NCBI GenBank assembly: GCA_025370845.1
Contig: JAMXFF010000021.1
Span: 62,001-126,000 of the forward strand
Direction: 5' to 3'
Length of the DNA stretch: 64,000 nt
From: Laspinema palackyanum D2a
Lineage (GTDB): Bacteria > Cyanobacteriota > Cyanobacteriia > Cyanobacteriales > Laspinemataceae
The stretch's first letter is position 1, and the number at the start of each line of letters is the position of its first letter. Made by a program: the position numbers and the translations under genes. Positions 35,950-45,527 of this stretch are shown here, in pieces. Below the pieces are notes generated by a model. It searched no databases. It saw only the letters and a program-made list of their open reading frames with translations, and was not told the origin of the DNA.

Positions 35950-37815
35950 ATGTTAAGTCCATCAAACCCGAACCCGATTCCCACGCCACCCCGGCGTTCC
36001 CCTACCCTGAAGCAATTTTGTACCTATCTCCGGTTAAATCACCAAGGGGGGCGCTGGGTGCTGGAATGGAAAACTGAACCGCGTTTACGGCGCAATATTC
36101 AGTTATATATCGCCCAAGACCCCAACTTTGCCGACTTGTGCGATCGCCAGGACGATGGGACAGGATTAGAACAGTTCTGGATTGCCCTCGCCCTCAATTC
36201 CCTACCGCCCCAAGGGTGGGAACCCCCCGATCGCCAGCAACTGGCATTCCAGCATTTAGCCAGTTATTATGAACCGATTTGTCACCAAGCGGCCCGTACC
36301 ATCGTCCACCAGCATTCTCAAATCTTATGGGAAGATGCCTTCACCATCGCCCGACTCTGGCTCCAAAAAAAGGATAAATTAGCCGACCTTTTAAGAAAAT
36401 ATCAACCCAATGGACCGGCAAAATTTTCCACCTATTTACAATCGGTTTTAATGCGGAACATTAAATCGGAAACCGATGTGGGTCGGTACTCTTACTGGCG
36501 GTTATTATGTAAAGCCCCGGACTATGAAATAGCCCAGGCTTTAGAATCTGTTTACCTGGGTACAACCCAAGCTTCCCAACTGTTATTAGCCCGGAAATTG
36601 TTTAAAAAAGTTTATATGGCCCATCATATTAATGGAGGGGGCAGAACCCGAAGGGAAATTTGGCCTGCACCCCAAAAGGAAGATTTTGCGGAAACGGCTA
36701 ACTTTTATAATGCTCAGAGACTCTTGCCTTCTGCTTTGCCCGAAGTGGCAGCTAATCCACCCAGCAATGCAGAACAGATTGAATCTTGGATGCACTGTTG
36801 TCTGAAAGCCTTAAAAGATAAAAGAGGACGGGAAAATCAGGTCTATTCAATTGATGAGCTTGAGGAAAAACAGGGACTAGAAATACCCGCGCCCCCAACT
36901 GAATTGGAAGACGCTATCCTGGAGGAAGAGTCTGAAGGAGATTTACAGGATTCTCCTGGGACTCAGCTCAAGCGCATTCATGAGTTATTTGAAACCGAAC
37001 TCAGAGGATGCCGCAGTATTCTCGAAGTTCAACTAGGCGATCGCCGGGTATTGATTGATAAAGATCGGATTCTTATTCTGAAATATGGAGTCGGACTCAC
37101 TCAACATCAAATTGGGGAGTTGCGGGGGATGAATCAATCGAGTGTGAACCGCAAACTTAAAACCTATAAAACCCATCTTTTGAGTGCTTTAACTCAATTC
37201 ATTCAGCCGGAAGAAAGAGCCCTCGACTCGGTGCAAGGGTGGTTACAGAAAAATTTTTTATCCTCTAATTCGGCGGATCTGATTGCTCAAGCCTTGGGGA
37301 AGGCGATCGCGACCCAGAAATCGGAGGACCGAGAGTTATTGTCCTTACGGTATGGGCAAAAACTAACGGTCCAACAAATTGGCGATCGCCTCGGAATGAC
37401 GGCAGATCAGGTCAACTCTAAACTGAGTGCCATTGAAACTCAATTGCATAAAGGTTTATGCATGACCCTAGAGAATTGGATAAAGAAGTATGTAGACAAG
37501 TGGCTCTATGATTTTTACAAATCCGCCTTAAGCCAACTGCTCAATCAAGGCTTTACTTTACTTTCTCCTGATATCCAGAAAATTCTGAAACTTTCCTACA
37601 ACCATCGCGTCCCTCTGGACAAGATAGCCGCGAAACTAGGACTGGATCAAGACAGGGTGCATCACTTAGTTTGGGAAGGAATTTGTCTACTAGAATCTTA
37701 TTTAATTCAGAAGCTTTCCGATGAATTGAAAGTCTCTCTGCTTGGAAATGTCGAAAGACAGCAGATCACCCAATTGACAAACGACTGGTTAAACAGCTTA
37801 CACAAATCGGATTAA
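35950..37815 (+). CDS. Atypical sigma-70 family RNA polymerase sigma factor
   Basis: 621 aa, much longer than typical group 3/4 factors. The N terminus (TLKQFCTYLRLNHQGGRWVLEWKTEPRLRRN) and the region about 105-190 (YEPICHQAARTIVHQHSQILWEDAFTIARLWLQ, KFSTYLQSVLMRNIKSETDVGRYSYWRLL) form a sigma-2-like core. Further on, three separate HTH-like segments of sigma-4 type occur: LTQHQIGELRGMNQSSVNRKLKT (about 385-405), LTVQQIGDRLGMTADQVNSKLS (about 475-495), and VPLDKIAAKLGLDQDRVHHLV (about 555-575). This architecture recurs in filamentous cyanobacteria next to DUF1822. It is followed 13 bases later by that partner. Target promoters are unknown. ATG 35950 chosen as first start. Confidence 0.78.
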   Translation: MLSPSNPNPIPTPPRRSPTLKQFCTYLRLNHQGGRWVLEWKTEPRLRRNIQLYIAQDPNFADLCDRQDDGTGLEQFWIALALNSLPPQGWEPPDRQQLAFQHLASYYEPICHQAARTIVHQHSQILWEDAFTIARLWLQKKDKLADLLRKYQPNGPAKFSTYLQSVLMRNIKSETDVGRYSYWRLLCKAPDYEIAQALESVYLGTTQASQLLLARKLFKKVYMAHHINGGGRTRREIWPAPQKEDFAETANFYNAQRLLPSALPEVAANPPSNAEQIESWMHCCLKALKDKRGRENQVYSIDELEEKQGLEIPAPPTELEDAILEEESEGDLQDSPGTQLKRIHELFETELRGCRSILEVQLGDRRVLIDKDRILILKYGVGLTQHQIGELRGMNQSSVNRKLKTYKTHLLSALTQFIQPEERALDSVQGWLQKNFLSSNSADLIAQALGKAIATQKSEDRELLSLRYGQKLTVQQIGDRLGMTADQVNSKLSAIETQLHKGLCMTLENWIKKYVDKWLYDFYKSALSQLLNQGFTLLSPDIQKILKLSYNHRVPLDKIAAKLGLDQDRVHHLVWEGICLLESYLIQKLSDELKVSLLGNVERQQITQLTNDWLNSLHKSD

Positions 37816-37828
37816 GGAGAACTCGATC

Positions 37829-39298
37829 ATGAACTTTATAAATAATGAATGGAATCAGCCCAGAATTCAGAACTCTTCGGAAGGAATGCGCTTCAAAATT
37901 GCGCCTGAGCACCAAGAACAGGCTTGGGAAATGGCCGATCGCCACTCCAATACCCTCACCCGCTATCAAGCCTATCTCAATTGGATTACGGTAAAAACTC
38001 TCTTACCCTGGTTTGAAGAATGGGCACAAGAGGAAGGATTACCAGCCCCTTCCATTTGGCCGACAGCAGAGCAAATCGTTCAGAGTTTAGAATTGGTCAA
38101 TGGCACTGCAATTGAGCTGGATTTCACTCGATTTATCCTCATTCCTATGGATGAAATTGAGTCAGAATCTGTAGAGGTTCCCCAGGAATGGATAGACAAT
38201 CCGAACTGGGTGGGGGATTATTATCTTCCCATCATCGTCAGTTTAGATGGGGATGAGGAGGACTGCTGGATAGAAGTTCCCGGGTTTGCCACTCATCAAC
38301 AGGTGAAAACCCAAGGAAATTATGATGCTAATAGTCGAATTTATGAATTAGAAATGATCGAGTTAATCACGGATTTAACGGTGATAGAAATAACCCGGGG
38401 ACTCCAAGTGCGAGAACCGATTCTCCCCTTACCGGCACTATCGGCAGTCGAGGCTAAAAAGTGGGTGGAAATTTTGGGGAATCCGTCAATTTATTCCCCC
38501 AGATTAGAAGGGGAAATACCGTTTGAAACCTGGGCCGCTTTGTTAGATAATCAGGAATGGCGACAACAACTGTGCGATCGCCGGATGGGGAAAGTTCCAG
38601 AAGTTGCCTCGGATCAACCTTTACAGGAGTTAAGACAATGGTTACACCCGGTAACGGAGGAAGGACTGGAAGCGATTTCCGGGGGATGGCAACAGTTTGA
38701 GGCATTGTTTGTACCGCCAACCCCGATCGCAGTGCGTGGAAAAAGTGAGACAACCCAGGCGATCGCCCCGGTGATTCGCTTGTTGCAACCGGATGAATTA
38801 GAACAAACTCGTTGTCATGCCGCAGGAGTCTTGGGAGAACTTGGATTTGGTAACCCCGAGGCGATCAAAGCTTTAACTCAATTGTTGCATACCGCCCGGG
38901 ATGAAGAAACCCGTTGGCAAGCGGCACTCAGTTTAGGTAAAATTAGTCCCGGACATCCTCAATCCGGCATCAAAAAAGCCCGATCCCTTGATTTGGGGAT
39001 GTATTTAGAAGGTCATTCGATCGCTTTAATTGTGGCAATTATGCCCAAAAATGACGACAAATTAGGAATATTTCTGCAAGTCCAACCGACTTCTTCGGGA
39101 AAGTTACCCCCCCATTTAAAATTGAGCATCCTATCGGCATCAGGTGAAACCATCCGAGAAGCTGAATCCAGAGGCGATCGCAGTGTTCAAGGTCACGACA
39201 ACTTGATTCAATTGCGGTTTAGTCCGCCTCCGGGTACTCACTTTCGCGTCAGGGTATCCCTAAAAGAATCTAGCATTACGGAGGATTTTATCGCCTAA
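37829..39298 (+). CDS. DUF1822 family protein with C-terminal HEAT-like repeats
   Basis: 489 aa, soluble. The DUF1822 domain occupies about residues 20-255: RFKIAPEHQEQAWEMADRHSN, YQAYLNWITVKTLLPWFEEW, then TRFILIPMDEIESESVEVPQEWI, and WAALLDNQEWRQQLCDRRMG. A HEAT-repeat-like segment (CHAAGVLGELGFGNPEAIKALTQLL, ETRWQAALSLGKISPGHP) lies about 330-380, and a beta-rich C-terminal domain (IALIVAIMPKNDDKLGIFLQVQP) ends the protein. Start ATG 37829 follows TTAAGGAGAACT. It is co-transcribed with the sigma factor. DUF1822 has no known activity; a role as regulator or anti-sigma partner is inference. Confidence 0.82.
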   Translation: MNFINNEWNQPRIQNSSEGMRFKIAPEHQEQAWEMADRHSNTLTRYQAYLNWITVKTLLPWFEEWAQEEGLPAPSIWPTAEQIVQSLELVNGTAIELDFTRFILIPMDEIESESVEVPQEWIDNPNWVGDYYLPIIVSLDGDEEDCWIEVPGFATHQQVKTQGNYDANSRIYELEMIELITDLTVIEITRGLQVREPILPLPALSAVEAKKWVEILGNPSIYSPRLEGEIPFETWAALLDNQEWRQQLCDRRMGKVPEVASDQPLQELRQWLHPVTEEGLEAISGGWQQFEALFVPPTPIAVRGKSETTQAIAPVIRLLQPDELEQTRCHAAGVLGELGFGNPEAIKALTQLLHTARDEETRWQAALSLGKISPGHPQSGIKKARSLDLGMYLEGHSIALIVAIMPKNDDKLGIFLQVQPTSSGKLPPHLKLSILSASGETIREAESRGDRSVQGHDNLIQLRFSPPPGTHFRVRVSLKESSITEDFIA

Positions 39299-39477
39299 AT
39301 CAGGCGCAGTCAAATTTATTCAAAAGGAGTGGGTTCTTGGCAATCAGGGGTCAGATATATTTGCGCTTCCCCTTGTGCATGATGCTGGATAGTGCCTGGT
39401 AAATCATCGGGTTTAAATACCGAACCGCTTACTTCCAAAGAGGTAGCTGGATGATGCAGGAGTGGGCCAAAATTAAA

Positions 39478-39525
39478 CCCCGATTGCCTATGAACTGTTT
39501 ACAAGGTGAGGCGATCGGGGTTTTT
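39478..39525 (+). terminator. Intrinsic terminator after the sigma-DUF1822 unit
   Basis: Arms 39478-39489 (CCCCGATTGCCT) and 39509-39520 (AGGCGATCGGGG) pair with one mismatch, followed at once by TTTTT. The loop is 19 bases. Placement 180 bases after the DUF1822 stop fits rho-independent termination of that operon. Confidence 0.65.
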
Positions 39526-39543
39526 GGGAGGGGAAGAATTCGG

Positions 39544-39863
39544 GAACGACTGAAGTCGTTACTACGAACTTAAGAGAACGACTGAAGTCGTTACTACGAA
39601 CTTAAGAGAACGACTGAAGTCGTTACTACGAACTTAAGAGAACGAGTGAAGTCGTTACTACGAACTTAAGAGAACGACTGAAGTCGTTACTACGAACTTA
39701 AGAGAACGACTGAAGTTGTTACTACGAACTTAAGAGAACGACTGAAGTCGTTACTACGAACTTAATAGAACAACTGAAGTCGTTACTACGAACTTAAGAG
39801 AACAACTGAAGTCGTTACTACGAACTTAAGAGAACGACTGAAGTTGGGATGTTGAACGCCATC
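39544..39863. repeat. 32-bp tandem array, ten units
   Basis: Units begin at 39544 and every 32 bases up to 39832. Each reads GAACGACTGAAGTCGTTACT followed by ACGAACTTAAGA; the core AACGACT-GA-AGTCGTT can form a hairpin. Units differ by single changes (GAGTGAAG, TGAAGTTGTT, CTTAATAG, GAACAACTG). The tenth is a B-type unit (GTTGGGATGTTGAAC). There is no variable spacer, so it is not a CRISPR. Confidence 0.93.
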
Positions 39864-39874
39864 ACAAATAAGAG

Positions 39875-42640
39875 TTAGTTTGGGGGGTCTAGGCGGTTGA
39901 CTAAGAGGGCGACGGGTATCATGGGTAATCCGGCAGCTAGACAGATTAACCATTGGGTAAGATTGAGAGGGGCGGTTTGAAAAATGCGGTTGAGTAGGGG
40001 CACTTGGGAGAAGAAAATTTGCAAGACGACTGCCCCAATAATTCCTCCGATAATGGCAGGTGCACCCTTTTGTGAGGTTCGGTTTCCTTTCATTTTTGCG
40101 ATTAAATTCGGCAATAATTGGCTAATGCTTAATAGATAAAAAATCCGACCAAAAACTAAGGATTGAACGGCGATGGTTCTGGCTAAGGCGAGTTGGTCGG
40201 GATGGGTTCGGAGTGACCATTCAAACATTCCAAAGATGACAATCCAGTTGTAAACGGCGATGATCCCAATCCGTTTGATGCGATCGGGGGATAAGAGAGA
40301 TTCGCTGGGGTTGCGCGGGGGCTTTTCCATCACCCGGGGAGATTTGGGTTCAAAGGACAGAGGAACGGTCATGGTGATGGAATTGAGCATATTCAACCAG
40401 AGAATTTGTAGGGCTTCAATGGGCAGGTAGCGACCTAATAATACACTCAATAACACTGTCATGGATTCCCCTAAGTTGACGGGTAAAATAAAGGAAATCG
40501 CTTTCACTAAATTACTATACACCGTGCGTCCTTCTTCCACGGCGGCTTCAATGGAGGCAAAGTTATCATCAGTGAGAATTATATCCGCCGATTCTTTCGC
40601 AACTTCCGTTCCAGCACCTCCCATTGCAATCCCCACATCGGCTTGTTTGAGGGCCGGTGCATCGTTGACTCCATCTCCCGTCATGGCGACAATCTCACCT
40701 CGGGCTTGCAATGCTTCAACGAGGCGGAGTTTTTGTTCCGGTGCTACTCGGGCAAAGACGACGCTATCCTCTAGGTTATTGGCGAGGGTTTGGTCATCCA
40801 TATCGCCGATTTGAGTGCCGGTAAAGGCTTGAACTCGACCGTTTTTCTCCATTCCCATGCGACGGGCGATCGCAGCGGCGGTGGTGGCATGGTCTCCGGT
40901 AATCATTTTCACCTGAATTCCGGCATTTTGACAGGCAGCAACAGCGGCGATCGCTTCGGGTCTCGGGGGGTCAATCATCCCCTGTAATCCCATAAAAATT
41001 AACCCCTCATCGATATCTGGGCGATCGATGTCATTCCGTCCTGGACTGACGGATTTTTTGGCAAAGGCTAACACTCGTAACCCTTGTTCTGCCATGATTT
41101 CGACTTCCTCATGCAAGGCGTCGGCATCTAAAGGAATCACCTCACCTTGACTATCAAAGATTTGGGTACAACGCTTGAGGAGGGATTCTACTGAACCTTT
41201 GACATAAATTGTCGGTCCATCGGGAGTTTCATGTAAGGTTGCCATATACTGAAACTCGGATTCAAAGGGAATCACATCTAGTTTTGGCAGTTCTTCGGCG
41301 ATCGCCTCGGGAGTTAATCCCGCTTTATTCGCAGCGACAATTAACGCGCCTTCTGTAGGGTCACCAACCACGACCAGATTCCCATCTTTTTCTTCAATAT
41401 GGGAATCATTACACAAAAGTCCGGCCCGCAAACATTCTAATAAAATTGGGTTTTGTTGGAAATCAACGGGAGAATCATTAAGAGAAATTTCCCCTTCTGG
41501 TGCATAGCCTTGACCTGTGACATAATACTTTTGACCTCCCGCATGAATTTCTTGAACCGTCATCTGATTTTCCGTCAGGGTTCCGGTTTTATCGGAACAA
41601 ATAACTGTTGCACCCCCGAGAGTTTCTACCGCAGGCAATTTGCGAACGATCGCATGACGTCGCGCCATCCGATTCACTCCGACGGCTAAAGTAACCGTTA
41701 CCACTGCGGGTAATCCCTCGGGAATTGCACTCACAATCAAGGCGATCGCGGCTTCTAATGCACCGGCGATCGAGGGTTGAACATTTCCGAATGTTTCTGA
41801 CGCCTCATTATTGTAATAATTATGGAATGCGACCGCCACGGTTAATGCACCTAACCCCAGCACTAAAGTCATCCAAACTTTACTAAATTTGTTAAATTTG
41901 CGGGTTAAAGGGGTTGTTAAATTAGTCCGTTGGTCAATCAGTTGAGAAATCTTTCCGGTTTCCGTATTATTTCCCGTAGCCACTACCAAACCTTGGGCTT
42001 GTCCGAAGGTAACTAATCCCCCCGCATAAGCCATATTAATTCGTTCAGCCAGGGCGGTTTCTGTATTGAGGCTCTCGCTGTTTTTTTCCACGGGAACTGA
42101 CTCCCCAGTTAATCCCGATTCATCAATTTGCAAGTTCTTAACTTGAATTAATCGTAAATCAGCCGGTACTTTGTCCCCGGAATTGAGTAAGACTAAATCT
42201 CCCGGGACTAATTCGGTGGAAGAGATGCGCTGTTTGTTGCCATCGCGAATTAAGGTTGCTTCGGTGGTGACGGCTTTAGCCAAGGCCGCGATCGCCCCTT
42301 CCGCTTTCCATTCTTGAAGGAAGCCAATAATCGCATTAATAATCGTTACCCCCCAGATAACCCAGGCATTCGGCCATTCTTCTAGGAAGGCTTCCACCGC
42401 CCCAGCCCCGAGCAAAATTAAGATTAAGGGTTGATTAAATTGGAGAAGAAATTTTAACCACAAAGGTTGAGCTTTCTTGCCGGTTAATTCATTGGAACCG
42501 AATTCTTGTAATCGTTGGTTTGCTAAATCCGTTGTTAGTCCTTCCTCGTTGCTGGAACCGAGTTGATTCGCAACTTCTTGTTCCGATAAACTATGCCATT
42601 CCTGGGATGTTAATTCGCTGGGTTTGTTCGCGGTTTGCAT
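39875..42640 (-). CDS. P-type cation-transporting ATPase (P2 type, PacL/Ca2+-ATPase-like)
   Basis: 921 aa. The order is an N-terminal cation-transporter domain (HSLSEQEVANQLGSS), the actuator with TGES (178-181), TM4 with PEGLP (307-311), phosphorylation site DKTGTLT (Asp350), a nucleotide-binding domain with KGSVESLLKRC, the hinge TGDGVNDAP, and six C-terminal membrane helices. PEGLP is the Ca2+-ATPase form of TM4, but TM6 reads WLNMLNSITMTVPLSFEP and lacks the Asp of NxxTD in SERCA/PacL, so the second calcium site is not intact and the ion may be Ca2+, Na+ or Mn2+. Begins at ATG 42640. The gene ends 11 bases from the 32-bp array. Confidence 0.9.
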   Translation of the reverse strand: MQTANKPSELTSQEWHSLSEQEVANQLGSSNEEGLTTDLANQRLQEFGSNELTGKKAQPLWLKFLLQFNQPLILILLGAGAVEAFLEEWPNAWVIWGVTIINAIIGFLQEWKAEGAIAALAKAVTTEATLIRDGNKQRISSTELVPGDLVLLNSGDKVPADLRLIQVKNLQIDESGLTGESVPVEKNSESLNTETALAERINMAYAGGLVTFGQAQGLVVATGNNTETGKISQLIDQRTNLTTPLTRKFNKFSKVWMTLVLGLGALTVAVAFHNYYNNEASETFGNVQPSIAGALEAAIALIVSAIPEGLPAVVTVTLAVGVNRMARRHAIVRKLPAVETLGGATVICSDKTGTLTENQMTVQEIHAGGQKYYVTGQGYAPEGEISLNDSPVDFQQNPILLECLRAGLLCNDSHIEEKDGNLVVVGDPTEGALIVAANKAGLTPEAIAEELPKLDVIPFESEFQYMATLHETPDGPTIYVKGSVESLLKRCTQIFDSQGEVIPLDADALHEEVEIMAEQGLRVLAFAKKSVSPGRNDIDRPDIDEGLIFMGLQGMIDPPRPEAIAAVAACQNAGIQVKMITGDHATTAAAIARRMGMEKNGRVQAFTGTQIGDMDDQTLANNLEDSVVFARVAPEQKLRLVEALQARGEIVAMTGDGVNDAPALKQADVGIAMGGAGTEVAKESADIILTDDNFASIEAAVEEGRTVYSNLVKAISFILPVNLGESMTVLLSVLLGRYLPIEALQILWLNMLNSITMTVPLSFEPKSPRVMEKPPRNPSESLLSPDRIKRIGIIAVYNWIVIFGMFEWSLRTHPDQLALARTIAVQSLVFGRIFYLLSISQLLPNLIAKMKGNRTSQKGAPAIIGGIIGAVVLQIFFSQVPLLNRIFQTAPLNLTQWLICLAAGLPMIPVALLVNRLDPPN

Positions 42641-43079
42641 AACATTCTCTCTAAGAGTGATACGGTTTTAATCAAATTTCCCCAAAACCTAGGGAAGTTT
42701 AGGGCTAAATTGGGGTTAAGGGAGCCTTTCCCTGAAAAAAATCATCAAAAAAAGTGAGTGGTTATAAAAGCCAACAGTTTGAAAACCTCCGAGGTTTTCA
42801 AACTCGAATGAGTGGGCAGAATCCCCGTTATTTAAAAACTTGACTCCTCTGGGATTCTTGGCATCCGCTAGGAGGGTTCTGTTTAATTTAACATATTATC
42901 CTCAAGGTTTGGTGCGTTTGCAGTCCGTGCCATTCCATTGCATTCCGGTTCAGGAGAGACATAGAAAATTGGCAATTCGTCAATGTTTCTGAAGATAGAT
43001 TTTTAAGAAACCTGCGATCGCCAACCCAAATTCAAGAGACCCGTGGGATAATAACTTAAAACAAGTCCAAGGGGAGGAT
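42641..43079. other. Divergent spacer between the P-type ATPase and recJ
   Basis: 439 bases with a hairpin at 42777-42803 and AT-rich stretches. The last 15 bases give recJ its ribosome-binding site (GGGGAGGAT before ATG). No other feature is seen. Confidence 0.45.
42777..42803. repeat. Perfect 12-bp hairpin
   Basis: Arms 42777-42788 (GTTTGAAAACCT) and 42792-42803 with a CCG loop. No adjacent T-run beyond the stem, so it may be a regulatory hairpin or a dispersed palindrome rather than a terminator. It lies between divergent genes. Confidence 0.75.
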
Positions 43080-45527
43080 ATGAACCAGCAACCCGTCACC
43101 TGGCATTTGCAACAACCCGTACTCCCTCCGGAGTGGTTCCTCGAACAAGTCCGACAGCATCTCGACTCTCAGCAGTCGGGTTTATCCGGCCAATATGCCG
43201 CCGCATTACTCTGGCAACGGGGAATTCAGGACCGAGAAGAACTGGCCCGGTTTTTAAATCCTCAAGACTATCAACCCGCCAGTCCATTTGATTTCGGCGA
43301 GGAAATGTCCGCTTGTGTCGATCGCCTCAAACTGGCCCGGAAACAGGGGGAAAAGGTGGCAATTTGGGGCGACTTTGATGCCGATGGCATCACCGCCACC
43401 AGTGTCTTATGGGACGGACTGGGCCAATTTTTCACCCCCCTCACTCAACTCACCTACGTCATTCCCAACCGCTTAACCCAATCTCACGGTCTGAATCGGT
43501 CGGGAATTGACGATTTAGCGGCATCGGGAACCACATTAATCGTGACCTGCGATACGGGGAGTACCAATCTCGACGAAATCGAGTATGCTCATCAGTTGGG
43601 CATCGATATCATCGTCACAGATCACCATACTTTACCCCCCAGTCGTCCAGGCGTTGCAGCAATTATCAACCCTCGTTCTCTTCCGGCAACCCATCCCCTG
43701 GCGCATCTTTCGGGAGTCGCTGTTGCTTATAAGGTGGTAGAAGCTCTGTATAGCACACTGCCGGAAATTCCGCAAGAACCGTTAGAGGGATTATTGGATT
43801 TAGTTGCCATTGGTTTAATTGCCGACTTGGTACAACTGAGTGGAGATTGTCGATATTTAGCCCAAATGGGACTCAAACGCTTGCATCAGGAGTGGCAAAA
43901 ATCTCCGATGGAACGACGCAGACCCGGGGTGGGGGAGTTGTTAGATTTGTGTAAACGCAGTGGCGATCGCCCCACGGATATCTCCTTTGGGATTGGTCCG
44001 CGCATTAATGCCGTCAGTCGGATTCATGGCGATGCCTCTTTCTGTGTGGAATTACTCACCACTCGCGATCGGCGTCTTGCCCAAAAACTCGCCCAGGACA
44101 CGGAAAGCGCCAACTCCCGACGGCAAGCTATCCAAAAAGATGTGGATAAACAGGTCCAACAAAAACTCGATCGCCTCGACCTCTCCACCACTGGCGTGAT
44201 CGTCTTACAAGACCCCCAATGGCCTGCGGGAGTCCTCGGTTTAGTCGCCGGTAAAGTCGCCCAAGACTACGCCCGTCCCACCATTTTGTTAAGTACCGAT
44301 TCCGGCAATTCTCAGGTAGAAAACCCGGACAAAATCCCGCTATTTAGCGATTCTGCCTCGAATATCTCCTTTCCCCTGGCCCGAGGGTCAGCGCGTTCGG
44401 TTAAAAATATTGACTTGTATGAATTAGTTAAAGAACAAGAGCATTTACTGCACCGTTTCGGCGGTCATCCCTTTGCCGCTGGGTTAAGTTTACCTGTCCA
44501 AAATGTTTCCTTGTTTACGGAAGCCATTAACCGATTGTTGAAGGAAAAAATGGGAGCTGTCGGGGGTTTGGGAATGCCCGTTGTCCAAGCGGATTTGCGC
44601 TGTACTGTGGCTGAATTAGGTCAGACCTTATTTCGGGAATTAAAAGTATTAGAACCTTGCGGAATGGGGAACCCATTTCCCTTGCTCTTAATTGAAAATT
44701 GCCAATTTAAAAATCCCAGAAATCGCAAAATCAAGGATAACAAAGGGCGAAAAATAGAATATATTAAAACCGAGTTCCAGATTTGGGATGAATCGAGTGA
44801 AACCGGATTTCCCGGCCTATGGTGGGGACATTATCAAGAGGAGTTGCCGACGGTTCCTGCTGATGCCGTGGTGGAACTGGACTACAACAGTTATCAAAAA
44901 CGGTATGAAGTGCGCTTGATTGCAGTCCGTCCCCGAGAAGCGGGTACCGTGATCACATCCCCGGAAGGGGGGTTACCGATTCTGGATTTTCGCCGCCACC
45001 GGATTCAAAAGGGAGAAGCGGAGGGGGTGAATTTTGATCGCACTACTTCAATTGTGATAGAAACCTGTCCGAGTAGTTGGGAGGAGTTGCATCAATGGTT
45101 AGACTTGGCAATCCAGACTCAAAAGACACTGGCGATCGCCTATCCCCCGCCCAAACCTGTTTCCCCCTTGCAAGTGTGGCAGCAGTTGGTAGGGGTGGCG
45201 AAATATCTCACCCGAACCGGACAACGGGCAACCCGGGGACAATTATGTTCTAAGCTCTCGATTAGCGATCGCACCTTAGAACTTGGCATACAAGCCTTAA
45301 TTGCCGCAGGTTTTCAAGTCAAGACAATGGGAGATAGTTTGCAGGTGCTCCCGGGACCTTTGACCCTTACTCTCGACGTAGGCGATCGCTTTTGTGCGGC
45401 AGTTGAGGAAGAACAGTTTCGGCGCAACTATTTTTATCAAGTTCCCCTGTCTACCGTCCAGGCGATCGTGCGGAGTAAGGGTGATGGGGAGGATAGGGAG
45501 GATGGGGAGGATTGCTCATGTTCGTAG
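43080..45527 (+). CDS. recJ: Single-stranded-DNA-specific exonuclease RecJ
   Basis: 815 aa. 5'-3' exonuclease for recombination and repair. DHH phosphoesterase motifs are WGDFDADGITAT (96-107), VTCDTGSTN (155-163) and TDHHTLPP (180-187); a DHHA1 motif is HRFGGHPFAAGLSL (about 460). The region from about 570 (an OB-like fold) to the WH-like C-terminal part (ATRGQLCSKLSISDRTLELGIQAL) is typical of cyanobacterial RecJ. The last 14 residues (about 802-815: DGEDREDGEDCSCS) are encoded by a GGGGAGGAT repeat tract, and the TAG stop comes from a GTAGTAACGACTT repeat. The native end has thus been altered or extended. Confidence 0.93.
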   Translation: MNQQPVTWHLQQPVLPPEWFLEQVRQHLDSQQSGLSGQYAAALLWQRGIQDREELARFLNPQDYQPASPFDFGEEMSACVDRLKLARKQGEKVAIWGDFDADGITATSVLWDGLGQFFTPLTQLTYVIPNRLTQSHGLNRSGIDDLAASGTTLIVTCDTGSTNLDEIEYAHQLGIDIIVTDHHTLPPSRPGVAAIINPRSLPATHPLAHLSGVAVAYKVVEALYSTLPEIPQEPLEGLLDLVAIGLIADLVQLSGDCRYLAQMGLKRLHQEWQKSPMERRRPGVGELLDLCKRSGDRPTDISFGIGPRINAVSRIHGDASFCVELLTTRDRRLAQKLAQDTESANSRRQAIQKDVDKQVQQKLDRLDLSTTGVIVLQDPQWPAGVLGLVAGKVAQDYARPTILLSTDSGNSQVENPDKIPLFSDSASNISFPLARGSARSVKNIDLYELVKEQEHLLHRFGGHPFAAGLSLPVQNVSLFTEAINRLLKEKMGAVGGLGMPVVQADLRCTVAELGQTLFRELKVLEPCGMGNPFPLLLIENCQFKNPRNRKIKDNKGRKIEYIKTEFQIWDESSETGFPGLWWGHYQEELPTVPADAVVELDYNSYQKRYEVRLIAVRPREAGTVITSPEGGLPILDFRRHRIQKGEAEGVNFDRTTSIVIETCPSSWEELHQWLDLAIQTQKTLAIAYPPPKPVSPLQVWQQLVGVAKYLTRTGQRATRGQLCSKLSISDRTLELGIQALIAAGFQVKTMGDSLQVLPGPLTLTLDVGDRFCAAVEEEQFRRNYFYQVPLSTVQAIVRSKGDGEDREDGEDCSCS

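Larger units (their letters stand above)
39299..39874. other. Convergent spacer with terminator and tandem array
   Basis: 576 bases between the DUF1822 gene and the convergent P-type ATPase gene, holding the terminator at 39478-39525 and the 32-bp repeat array at 39544-39863. The first 180 bases show nothing. Confidence 0.6.

Noticed and set aside
39544-39863. CRISPR array
   Set aside because: Period is an exact 32 bp with the whole unit repeated; there are no variable spacers and no cas genes.
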